64,000 nucleotides of DNA from JAFAXD01 sp051985675 (lineage in GTDB: Bacteria > Pseudomonadota > Alphaproteobacteria > Rhizobiales > Xanthobacteraceae), in NCBI GenBank assembly GCA_051985675.1, contig JBPYFJ010000027.1:1-64000 (forward strand), given 5' to 3'. A model generated the notes under the pieces. That model saw only the letters and a list, made by a program, of their open reading frames with translations, was not told the DNA's origin and searched no databases. Shown here one piece after another: positions 35,966 to 43,975 of this stretch. Both the position numbers and the translations under genes were made by a program. Every line of letters begins with the position of its first letter. The stretch's first letter is position 1.

Positions 35966-36949
35966 ATGGTCAAGACCCGACGGGCATTCTTGTCATCAGG
36001 CCTGCTCGGTGCGGCCGCGCTGGCCGCGCTGGCCGCGCCATTCGCAGGACATGCGGGAGCGTGGCCGCAGCGGCCGGTGAAATTCATCGTGCCGTTCGGA
36101 CCGGGCGCCGGGGCGGACATCGGGGCGCGGGTCTTTGCCGAGCGCTTGCAGGCCCTGTGGGGGCAGCCGGTCGTCGTCGAGAACCGGCCCGGCGGCGACA
36201 GCATCGTTGCGATTACGGCCTTTCTGACCGCGAACGACGACCATACGTTCTTGTTTGCACCGGCGGGCAATTTCACGGTGCATCCGTTCATGTACAGCAG
36301 GCTCGCCTACGAGCCAAACGACATCGTTCCGGTCGCGCGCGTGTCCAACACCATCCTCGCGGTTGGCGTGAAGGCGGACGCTCCGTTTGCGACGATCAAG
36401 GACTTCACCGCAGCGGCCAGGCAGGCCCCGGGCAAATACAACTGCGCCATGGTGCAGGGCATCACCGAATTCACGTTCTGGGGCTATGAGGCGGCCGAAG
36501 GCTTAAAGATCACCCAGGTTCCCTATCGTGACATCAACACGTCGGCGGTCGATCTCGGCGAAGGCCGGATCCAGATTGCGATGTTGTCCTATGCGATGTT
36601 GCGCTCGCATGTCGAAGCCGGTCGGGTTCGATTGATCGTGGTGAACAACGCGACGCGAGCGCCGTTTGCGCCGGACGTGCCGACCGCGCGCGAAGCCGGC
36701 TATCCGTCGCTCGAGGTCGAAGGTCTCATCGGCCTTTTCGCGGTCACGGCGCTGGCGAACGAGCTCAAGGACAAAATCGCGGCGGACATCAAGAGCGTAT
36801 CCGTGGCTCCCGTTATCGCCGAACGGCTGACGGCCACCGGCCAGGTCGTGAATTATGGCGGCCCGCAAGAGTTCGCCGATGCGATCACGGCGCAACGCGC
36901 CAAAATCGCCGCCACCGCCAAGGCCATCGATTTCAAGCCGAAACAATGA
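35966..36949 (+). CDS. Bug/TctC family periplasmic binding protein (copy 1)
   Basis: A 327-residue receptor of the tripartite tricarboxylate transporter (TTT) type. It has a Tat-like or Sec signal (KTRRAFLSSGLLGAAALAAL). The mature domain opens with WPQRPVKFIVPFGPGAGADI, the Bug signature strand, and contains VVVENRPGGDSIVA. These proteins bind carboxylates or aromatic acids; no TctA/TctB membrane genes are nearby, as is common for orphan Bug proteins. ATG 35966 has an exact GGAGG site; ATG 35942 would place the operator inside the coding region. It heads a likely operon with the Rieske oxygenase 30 bases downstream. Confidence 0.9.
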   Translation: MVKTRRAFLSSGLLGAAALAALAAPFAGHAGAWPQRPVKFIVPFGPGAGADIGARVFAERLQALWGQPVVVENRPGGDSIVAITAFLTANDDHTFLFAPAGNFTVHPFMYSRLAYEPNDIVPVARVSNTILAVGVKADAPFATIKDFTAAARQAPGKYNCAMVQGITEFTFWGYEAAEGLKITQVPYRDINTSAVDLGEGRIQIAMLSYAMLRSHVEAGRVRLIVVNNATRAPFAPDVPTAREAGYPSLEVEGLIGLFAVTALANELKDKIAADIKSVSVAPVIAERLTATGQVVNYGGPQEFADAITAQRAKIAATAKAIDFKPKQ

Positions 36950-36979
36950 GGGACGGCCAGACAAGAAGGATCGCAAACG

Positions 36980-38251
36980 ATGAAAAAGGAAACGGCGGAA
37001 ACACTGGTGCGAACCGGCCCCGGCACCCGCATGGGCAACCTGCTGCGGCGTTATTGGGTCCCGATCCTGCTGTCGCGCGAGATCGCCGAACCCGACGGGC
37101 CGCAGGTGCGGGTGCAAATTCTCGGCGAGAAGCTGCTCGCCTTCCGCACGACCGACGGCGAGGCCGGCCTGATCAGCGAGTTCTGCTCGCATCGCGGCGC
37201 GTCGCTCTATTTCGGCCGCAACGAGGACAACGGCATCCGCTGCTCCTACCATGGCCTGAAGTTCGCGCGCGACGGCCGCTGCGTGGACGTGCCGTCGGCG
37301 CCGCAGGTCTGCGCGTCGATGGGGATCAGGGGTTATCCATGCATCGAGCGCGCCGGGATCGTGTGGGCCTACATGGGGCCGAAGGAGAAGCAGCCGGCGC
37401 CGCCCGCGGTCGAATGGTGCGATCTGCCGGCGAGTCATGTGTTCGTCTCGAAGCGTCTGCAGGAGTGCAATTATCTGCAGGCGATGGAGGGCGGCATCGA
37501 CACCAGCCATGTGACATACGTGCACCGCTTCGAGGTCGACGACGATCCGATGCACCGGAATACAAAGGCCAACGACTACATCAAGGCTGACGGCAACGTG
37601 ATCTTCGAGATCGAGAAGAATCCCTGCGGCCTGACGTTGTTCGGTCGGCGCAACGGCGAGCCGGATTCCTATTACTGGCGGGTGACGCAATGGCTGTTCC
37701 CATGGTTCACCCTGATTCCGCCGTTCGGCGATCATGCGCTCGGCGGTCACGTCTGGGTGCCGATCGACGATCACAATTGCTGGGCCTGGAGCATCAACTT
37801 CCACCCCGGCAAGCCGCTGTCGGCTGCGGAGCGGCGCGACATGGACGAGGGCAAGGGGATCCACTGCCCGTACGAACCCGGCACATTCCGTCCGCTCGCG
37901 AACAAGGACAACGATTACCTGATGGACCGCAACGCGCAGAAGGAGAAGCGCGCCTATAGTGGCGTGTTCGGATTTGCCGCGCAGGATGCATCGCTGCAGG
38001 AAAGCATGGGACCGATCCAGGACCATGAACACGAAAAGCTGCTTCCAACCGACCGTGCCATCATGATGGCGCGGCGATCCCTGTACGAGGCGGCCCTTGG
38101 GCTCGAGAACGGTGCCGAGCCGCCCGCGCTCGACGCCAGCCAACAGCGTGTCCGCGCGGCTGGCGTTCTGCTCGACCGCGCCATCAATCCGCGCGACTGG
38201 GCGACGGCGCATCTGGCCGATGGCTTGAACCAGCCTGTCTACTCAATCTGA
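36980..38251 (+). CDS. Rieske aromatic ring-hydroxylating/O-demethylating oxygenase, alpha subunit (phthalate dioxygenase-like)
   Basis: A 423-residue cytosolic oxygenase. The Rieske motif is C69-S-H71 then C88-S-Y-H91. The mononuclear iron region is EGGIDTSHVTYVH near 169-181, where D and two H residues are expected. The length and layout match the phthalate 4,5-dioxygenase, vanillate demethylase (VanA) and related group. The reductase is not adjacent and must be elsewhere. The Bug protein and the SDR flank it and the IclR regulator faces it, supporting a role in oxidising an imported aromatic acid. The substrate is inferred, not seen. Confidence 0.93.
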   Translation: MKKETAETLVRTGPGTRMGNLLRRYWVPILLSREIAEPDGPQVRVQILGEKLLAFRTTDGEAGLISEFCSHRGASLYFGRNEDNGIRCSYHGLKFARDGRCVDVPSAPQVCASMGIRGYPCIERAGIVWAYMGPKEKQPAPPAVEWCDLPASHVFVSKRLQECNYLQAMEGGIDTSHVTYVHRFEVDDDPMHRNTKANDYIKADGNVIFEIEKNPCGLTLFGRRNGEPDSYYWRVTQWLFPWFTLIPPFGDHALGGHVWVPIDDHNCWAWSINFHPGKPLSAAERRDMDEGKGIHCPYEPGTFRPLANKDNDYLMDRNAQKEKRAYSGVFGFAAQDASLQESMGPIQDHEHEKLLPTDRAIMMARRSLYEAALGLENGAEPPALDASQQRVRAAGVLLDRAINPRDWATAHLADGLNQPVYSI

Positions 38252-38308
38252 GCCGCGGGCACCTGCGTTCGCGCATTCGATCCACACCGAGCATAAAGTC
38301 TGCCGTAG

Positions 38309-39082
38309 ATGAACAGGGTTGCCGGCAAGGTCGCGTTGATCACGGGTGGCGGCTCGGGAATTGGCGCGGCCGCCGCCCGGATCATCTGTGCCGAGGGCGG
38401 CGAGGTGATGCTCGTTGACGCCAACGAGGAGGGACTGGCCGCTACGCAACAAGACATTCTCGATCGGGTACCGGACGCGCCCGTTGCGACGTTTCTCGCC
38501 GACGTCAAGGACGCCGATAAGGCCGCGCGCGCGGTCGAGGAAACCCTTCAGAAATTTTCTCGCCTCGATGTTTTGGTGAACAACGCCTCCATGCGCAATT
38601 ACTCCGCGGTTGCGGACGCGACGCCCGCCGAATGGCAGGCGACGGTTGACGTCAATCTGATCGGGGCCGCGAACTACTGCCGAGCCGCATTGCCAACGCT
38701 GCGCAAAGCCGGTCGCTCAAGCATCGTCAATGTGTCGTCGGCTTACGCGGTCGCCGGGCGCAAAGGCATGGGCCTATATGATGCGACGAAGGCCGGCATG
38801 CTTGCCATGACCCGAACGCTGGCCTGCGAGGAAGCGGCCCATGGCGTGCGCGTCAACGCAGTCTGTCCGGGGTCTACGCTGACCGGTTTCCATATGGCGC
38901 GGGCGCGCGCCGCCGGGAAAAGCATCGAGCAATTGCAGACGGAACGGCAGACGACGTCCCTGCTCGGGCGGTGGGCGACGCCGGAGGAAATCGCATGGCC
39001 GATCCTTTGGCTTGCCAGCGACGAAGCCTCGTTCATCACCGGGGCCACATTGATGGTCGACGGCGGCCTTTCGATTATTTAG
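38309..39082 (+). CDS. SDR family oxidoreductase
   Basis: A 257-residue classical short-chain dehydrogenase/reductase. The cofactor-binding TGGGSGIGAAAARII is at residues about 12-26, a D near 37 prefers NAD(H) (VMLVDANEEGL), NNAS is near 90, the catalytic S is in IVNVSSAYA, and Y and K are in GLYDATKAG. VDGGLSII is the C-terminus. It follows the Rieske gene by 57 bases on the same strand and may act on the product (for example a dihydrodiol), which is inference. Confidence 0.93.
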   Translation: MNRVAGKVALITGGGSGIGAAAARIICAEGGEVMLVDANEEGLAATQQDILDRVPDAPVATFLADVKDADKAARAVEETLQKFSRLDVLVNNASMRNYSAVADATPAEWQATVDVNLIGAANYCRAALPTLRKAGRSSIVNVSSAYAVAGRKGMGLYDATKAGMLAMTRTLACEEAAHGVRVNAVCPGSTLTGFHMARARAAGKSIEQLQTERQTTSLLGRWATPEEIAWPILWLASDEASFITGATLMVDGGLSII

Positions 39083-39136
39083 CGCGTCCGTGGATGCCGG
39101 GCTTGGTGGTGCCGCCGCTGCCGTTACGTGTTGGGT

Positions 39137-40114
39137 CTAATCCAACCTGAGGCCGGCGAATCTAACGACCTTAGCCCACTTGTCAGTTTCTTCCGCGACG
39201 AGACTGCCGAAGTCCGCGGGAGACCCCGTGAATATATCGCTGCCGAGCTCGCTCATGCGCGCCTTTACGGCGGGATCGGCGAGCGCCGCATTAATCTCCC
39301 GATTGAGACGCTCGATGATCGCCGGCGGCGTGCCCTTGGGCGCCCCGAAGCCCAGGAATCCCTTCACCGCGTAGCCCGGGACAACATCGGCGATCGGAGC
39401 AACGTCCGGCACCACCCGCACGCGCTCAGTGGCGGTCACCCCAAGTGCGCGCACCGTGCCGGCCTGGATGAGCGTCACCGACGAGCCGATCGCGTCGAAC
39501 ATCGCATGGACATCGCCGGCCATCACCGCCGACTGCGCCGCCGGCGTGCCCCGATATGGGACATGCACGATGTTGGTGTCGGTCATCATCTTGAACAGTT
39601 CGCCGCACAGATGGGTCAAGTTGCCGGTCCCCGTCGAGGCCAGGTTGATCTTGCCGGGGTTGGCCTTGGCAAAGGCGATGAATTCCGCAACCGATTTGAC
39701 TGGAAAAGACCGGTTCGCCGTCAGGACGAAGGAATCGTTATTGGTACTCGCGATCGGGTCGATGTCGCGTGTGACCGTGATCGCGCTTTTCTCATAAAGC
39801 GTCACGTTGACGGCGTGCGGGCTGGCAACCTGCAGGAGTGTGTAGCCATCGGCGGGGGCGCGCGCGACCGCCTGCAGCGCCAAGTTGCCGCCGGCACCCG
39901 GACGGTTGTCGATGATCACCGACTGGCCGAGCTGTTGCGAAAGCGCTTGACCGACGAGCCGCGCAATAATGTCCGGCGTGCCTCCTGCCGGAACAAAAAC
40001 AACCAGCGTCACCGGCCGGGTTGGAAAGGTCTGGGCTTGCAGTGATCGGGGGACGGCAACAAGCGCGGCAGCGCCACCAACCAGATGCAGAGCCTTGCGG
40101 CGCGCAATTTTCAT
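39137..40114 (-). CDS. Bug/TctC family periplasmic binding protein (copy 2)
   Basis: A 325-residue TTT-type receptor. The signal is MKIARRKALHLVGGAAALVA (RR-K, possibly Tat). The mature domain begins TFPTRPVTLVVFVPAGGTPD and carries VIIDNRPGAGGNLALQAVAR, the Bug signature. It ends VVRFAGLRLD. It is distinct from copy 1 and is transcribed toward the SDR gene, with which it is convergent. The two Bug receptors around the Rieske/SDR pair suggest two uptake ligands. No TctAB genes are in the window. Confidence 0.92.
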   Translation of the reverse strand: MKIARRKALHLVGGAAALVAVPRSLQAQTFPTRPVTLVVFVPAGGTPDIIARLVGQALSQQLGQSVIIDNRPGAGGNLALQAVARAPADGYTLLQVASPHAVNVTLYEKSAITVTRDIDPIASTNNDSFVLTANRSFPVKSVAEFIAFAKANPGKINLASTGTGNLTHLCGELFKMMTDTNIVHVPYRGTPAAQSAVMAGDVHAMFDAIGSSVTLIQAGTVRALGVTATERVRVVPDVAPIADVVPGYAVKGFLGFGAPKGTPPAIIERLNREINAALADPAVKARMSELGSDIFTGSPADFGSLVAEETDKWAKVVRFAGLRLD

Positions 40115-40178
40115 GGAGTCCTCCCCTGCCCTTCGCGATGGCGATTTCGTCGATTTTATAGGAAGCCCCCATCATCTT

Positions 40179-40472
40179 TTAAACAAAGATGCGGTCGCCC
40201 TGCATATCAATGATCTGTTTGGCCTTCGAGATCGTGAAGTTGATCGCGTCGTCCCTGTTTTGGTGCGTATCGGCCCGGACGAAACGATGCTCTTTTAGAC
40301 CGTCCGGGTGGTCTTTCTCGATAATCCCAGCGGTCTGATACTGACCGTTGACCAGGTACGGTGTCGGCTTGATGCGATAGCCTTTGTACTCGATGAACGC
40401 GGTGGCCGCCTCGTCAAGCTTGCCGGCTCCTTTCGACAGACGGATCCAAGCCGTTTTTAATTTCGCGAACAT
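40179..40472 (-). CDS. HlyU family protein
   Basis: A 97-residue protein of the HlyU family, named after the Vibrio haemolysin activator but of unclear role in alphaproteobacteria. The conserved core is visible: YKGYRIKPTPYLVNGQYQTA, then GLKEHRFVRADTHQNRDDAI and SKAKQIIDMQGDRIF at the C-terminus. The start was set at ATG 40472 (MFAKLKTAWIRLSKG); the frame open to 40568 has no family match. It lies 64 bases upstream of the Bug copy 2 start on the same strand. Confidence 0.88.
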   Translation of the reverse strand: MFAKLKTAWIRLSKGAGKLDEAATAFIEYKGYRIKPTPYLVNGQYQTAGIIEKDHPDGLKEHRFVRADTHQNRDDAINFTISKAKQIIDMQGDRIFV

Positions 40473-40722
40473 GCTACTCGCCTCGCCCGCGCGCCGTTCA
40501 TTCGATGACCTCGCCGGCGGCGGCCAGTTCGGGGCAAACATCCATTCGGGTCGTCCCCTTTGTGCCAACAGCGGACTCGCGGTCCCCGACGCTCAGAACT
40601 TGTAGCTGCCGGCGATCCTAACGGATGTGCTCTGCGGAAGCCACTGGGGCCCCCCGTGAGCGACCGGACAGCGTACGTTCAAGAACCGAAGCTAAGTGCC
40701 GAAACCGGACATCGCCGCATGC

Positions 40723-41151
40723 TTAGCTTTGACGGTCGGCGAGTGCCACGTGCACCACAAGCTGACCCTCAGGAGGATGACGGGAAATGTGCCCCTTACC
40801 GGTCGTATCTTCAGCCAGCACAACGCTTCCCGCCGGAAGTCGGCGAATGTCGCCATCGCTTGTCTCGAATTCAACCTGACCGGTTAACCAGAGGACAAGC
40901 AAGCGCTGCGGCGGATTGTGCCAATCCACCTCATGCATGCCGGATGGCACGTAGCAGATGTTGTACCAAGAGGCTGCAAAGTTGTCGGTGAGGCGCAGAG
41001 GTGGATTATCTTTGAAGATTTGTTTTGGCTGTAGAATGATATCGACGTCTTCCATATGAGTTTCGCCGTTAGCATCCGCGAAAATTCGGAGGCATATCAC
41101 GCGTTCATCCGTAGCCCGCTTGCCCGAGATCGCTGCCATATCCGGCTCCAT
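40723..41151 (-). CDS. Cupin-fold small protein
   Basis: A 142-residue soluble protein whose centre has cupin-like strands: WYNICYVPSGMHEVDWH, then LLVLWLTGQVEFETSDGDIR and LPAGSVVLAEDTTGKGHISR. The H residues of MHEVDWH and HISR could hold a metal. The exact family is uncertain, and no enzyme function is assigned. ATG 41139 is an alternative start. It is the gene just downstream (53 bases) of the adenylate cyclase stop on the opposite side of the HlyU gene. Confidence 0.7.
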   Translation of the reverse strand: MEPDMAAISGKRATDERVICLRIFADANGETHMEDVDIILQPKQIFKDNPPLRLTDNFAASWYNICYVPSGMHEVDWHNPPQRLLVLWLTGQVEFETSDGDIRRLPAGSVVLAEDTTGKGHISRHPPEGQLVVHVALADRQS

Positions 41152-41204
41152 CTAATCCGCCACGTCGCGGGGCTTTTCTTTAGCGCCAACGCAGCCAGCG
41201 CCCT

Positions 41205-42911
41205 TCATTTTTCGGAAAGATGCCAAATCCCGTTCCAGTCGGCCGGGGGTGGAGTACCCCGCAGTAGTGCAACGCGCTCGAGAAAGAGATGCGTTGGGCC
41301 ATCATCCACGATGGTGCTGAGGCAGCCTTCGAAGTGGGTCTGCGCCGCGTCCCAATCCTGTTGGCGATAAGCAGCCAAGCCGCAGGCAAACTGATCGCGC
41401 AGCTTGCTCTGCTCAGGCTTGAGCTCGCCAGTGCGTCCCATCGCCTCGTAGATGCGGACCGGTTCGGTCTTGCCGGCGACGGTGATTACATCAAGCTCGC
41501 GGGCCTCAATGGCCTGTTGCGCCAGCCGATACGTCTCCTCGCTGAGGATAATCGAGGTGCCGTAGAGCTTGTTGATGCTCTCGAGACGTGAGGCGAGGTT
41601 TACGGTGTCGCCGATCACCGTATAGGAGCGCGCCGATTCGGAGCCGATGGTCCCGACAACACCCTCGCCGGTGGCGATGCCCATGCGGATTGTAAGTTTT
41701 GGTGGGTTACGTCGCATCCCGGTGATCTCAGGCAACCGGGCACGCAGCGCGATGATCGCTTCCTGCTGTGCCAGCGCCGCCAGACAGGCGTCGCTGGCAT
41801 GGTCGTCGCCGGCCGAGAACGGTGGGGTCCAGAATGCCATCACGGCATCGCCGATATATTTGTCGATCACACCACGATGCTCGTGGATCACGGCGGCGAC
41901 CACGGCGAAATAGCTGTTCAATAGGTTGACGACCGCGCTCGCGGTGAGTTGCTCGCTGATGCCGGTGAAACCCTTGATGTCGGAAAAGAACACGGTGAGA
42001 TTGCGGCGCTCAGCCTGATCGGCGCTGTTGCCGATCAGCTGGGTGACGATCCGCGGGTCGACGAACTTGCCAAACGTTTCCTTGATGCGTTCGCGCGTGC
42101 GCAATTCCTCGACCATGCGATTGAACGAAAGAGCAAGCTCGCCGACTTCATCGCGTGAGTGAATCACCACCGGTACCGAATCCGCGCCGGACTCGATCGC
42201 CCGGGTGCTGGCAACGAGCTGGCGCAACCCACCGATCACGCGGGTCGCACCCACGGCGCTGATTCCAAGTCCGATGCCGCAGGCTACAACAAACAAGGCA
42301 AAACTTAGATAAGTATCGAGCCGTTGTCGAGCGAGGACTTCCCGGGTCGACCGCTCCGTAAGATCGGCGACGGCGCGGCGAATTTCGGATAGATCGGGAC
42401 CGAACGCCTGAGCGAATTTCGCGAAGTTCAGAGATTCCGTCCGCGCGTCCTCTCGTCGGCCGTCGGCGAGTGCCGCCATTGTGCGGTCGCCAACGGACAG
42501 AAATTCCTCGAGGCTACGGTTCAGGTACTTGAATGAGCCTTCGATCCGCGCCAAGTCGACGCGGTCAGCGGGGTCATAGCGCCGGTCTTGGATCGCTCGC
42601 TCAAGCAATTCGCCGGCCGTCGCAACGTCCGAACGCATCTCATCGGTCAGTGCCTGTTTGGCGGTGGTGGCCGCATTGAGCTGTTCCGCGCTGGCAGGAT
42701 TGAGTCGAAGCGCGCGCAGGATGTTGAGCTCGTACCGGTCGGTGTCGACGTCGAACTGAGCAACTATCCGCGACAGTGGGAGCTCATAACCGACTATGTT
42801 GCCGATCTGGTCGCTGTCCAGCTTCTGAACGACGGCGAGCACACCGACCACAACGCCGAACAGTGCCAGAAGAATGCCGGCGAGGAGAAAAATCTTTTTG
42901 CGGATCGTCAT
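41205..42911 (-). CDS. Membrane-bound class III adenylate/guanylate cyclase with HAMP domain
   Basis: A 568-residue signalling enzyme. A transmembrane helix (IFLLAGILLALFGVVVGVLA, 6-27) precedes a periplasmic helical sensor (about 30-205), a second helix (YLSFALFVVACGIGLGISAV) and a HAMP linker (RVIGGLRQLVASTRAIESG; DEVGELALSFNRMVEEL). The class III catalytic domain holds metal D in VFFSDIKGFTGISEQL and DKYIGDAVMAFWTPP, plus TGEGVVGTIGSESARSYTVI and GDTVNLASRLE. The C-terminus has a short TPR-like helix. The product is most likely cAMP; the signal is unknown. Confidence 0.94.
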   Translation of the reverse strand: MTIRKKIFLLAGILLALFGVVVGVLAVVQKLDSDQIGNIVGYELPLSRIVAQFDVDTDRYELNILRALRLNPASAEQLNAATTAKQALTDEMRSDVATAGELLERAIQDRRYDPADRVDLARIEGSFKYLNRSLEEFLSVGDRTMAALADGRREDARTESLNFAKFAQAFGPDLSEIRRAVADLTERSTREVLARQRLDTYLSFALFVVACGIGLGISAVGATRVIGGLRQLVASTRAIESGADSVPVVIHSRDEVGELALSFNRMVEELRTRERIKETFGKFVDPRIVTQLIGNSADQAERRNLTVFFSDIKGFTGISEQLTASAVVNLLNSYFAVVAAVIHEHRGVIDKYIGDAVMAFWTPPFSAGDDHASDACLAALAQQEAIIALRARLPEITGMRRNPPKLTIRMGIATGEGVVGTIGSESARSYTVIGDTVNLASRLESINKLYGTSIILSEETYRLAQQAIEARELDVITVAGKTEPVRIYEAMGRTGELKPEQSKLRDQFACGLAAYRQQDWDAAQTHFEGCLSTIVDDGPTHLFLERVALLRGTPPPADWNGIWHLSEK

Positions 42912-43102
42912 CCCAATCTCTGAAAGGCTTGTGCATCCTTCCGCGGTGCTTCCTTATCATAGTAATCGCCTGGTCAGCCACACGCGATACCTCCGGCCAA
43001 GCATCGGGACACTGGAGGGCACGGCCCGGCATTCAGAGCGCTGGCCTGGAACCATTGGCCGGAAGCCGCGGTTAGTGCTGCATCAAGCACAAGAGCCCTG
43101 CC

Positions 43103-43531
43103 ATGCCCAAGCGGCGCAACATCGCGCGAGCCGTCGAGCGCCGCATCATCGGCGAGTTGCTGATCGGCGCGATGGTCAACATGCGCCGCGCGTACTTCCC
43201 GACGTTGCCGCCGCAGAATGTGCCGGACCTCGGGCTGGTGATGGCCTACGTGATGCTCGCGCACATCGCCGGCCATACAACCACCGCGCACAAGATCGCC
43301 GAGGAGACCGCCATCCCGCGAGCGACGATCACGCGCCGGTTGGCGTTGCTTGAGCGATTGGGCCACCTCGAGCGCCGGGGCTCGCGCTACCTGATGAGCG
43401 CCCGCGCGGCCGCGGAGCCGCCCTCGGAATCCGCACTCGACGCGCTCGTGCAGCTCATCATCAAGGCCGGCCGCGACCTGGAGCGCGCCAAACTGTCCAA
43501 AATGAGCAGTAAGACCGTTGACGCGGCATAG
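43103..43531 (+). CDS. Winged-helix (MarR/LexA-like) DNA-binding protein
   Basis: A 142-residue protein with a central wHTH: GHTTTAHKIAEETAIPRATI, then TRRLALLERLGHLERRGSRY. It is preceded by a helical segment (GELLIGAMVNMRRAY) that may form the dimer interface. The organisation is MarR-like but the family is not certain. No neighbour is obviously its target; the gene stands alone between the adenylate cyclase and the glycosidase. Confidence 0.7.
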   Translation: MPKRRNIARAVERRIIGELLIGAMVNMRRAYFPTLPPQNVPDLGLVMAYVMLAHIAGHTTTAHKIAEETAIPRATITRRLALLERLGHLERRGSRYLMSARAAAEPPSESALDALVQLIIKAGRDLERAKLSKMSSKTVDAA

Positions 43532-43590
43532 CGCATTACCCCTAAGCTGAGCCCGATGGGGATATGCGAAAAAGGACGGGAAGGGCATCA

Positions 43591-43734
43591 ATGACGCAAG
43601 TACGTACCGCACTCCATCTGTGTACTGACGAGCATCTCAAGCGCGAGCTCCTTGGCACGGCGATCACCGGCAACCGCGGTCGCTCGAACCTGATCGGGCC
43701 GATCCTGCGAGTACCTGCGAGCGCGAAAGCGTAA
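43591..43734 (+). CDS. Possible small ORF, 47 residues
   Basis: ATG 43591 is preceded by a purine-rich GGGAAGGG ribosome site 5 bases upstream and opens 47 codons (MTQVRTALHLCTDEHLKREL at the start). The length is short and no family is recognised. Coding is plausible but not demonstrated. Confidence 0.25.
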   Translation: MTQVRTALHLCTDEHLKRELLGTAITGNRGRSNLIGPILRVPASAKA

Positions 43735-43975
43735 CGCGGTCCAGCGGCCAGCAGCGCGTCGCGTCGCCGAGTGTAGGTGCTCGGAGTTTCTTCCACCCTG
43801 ATCGCTCCTTGCCTCGGCGCCGCCGAAGGCTGAGCGAAATCCATGTCGCGGCGCTGCTCACGCCGCTGACCGCACGCAATCGAACGAACACCGGCCGGTT
43901 CCGCAGGGCAATCTTGTGGGCTCCTGCCGGTCGGTTCGATCGCTGCGCCGTCTGTGACGGGGAAGGAAGACATCA
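43735..43975. other. Non-coding leader of the glycosidase gene
   Basis: No gene is supported in this 241-base gap. Its right end holds GGGGAAGGAAGA (43959-43970), a strong ribosome site for the GTG at 43976. A promoter could not be placed confidently. Confidence 0.5.

Noticed and set aside
36503..38212. 569-codon minus-strand open frame
   Set aside because: It is antisense to the Rieske oxygenase, whose metal motifs are unambiguous.
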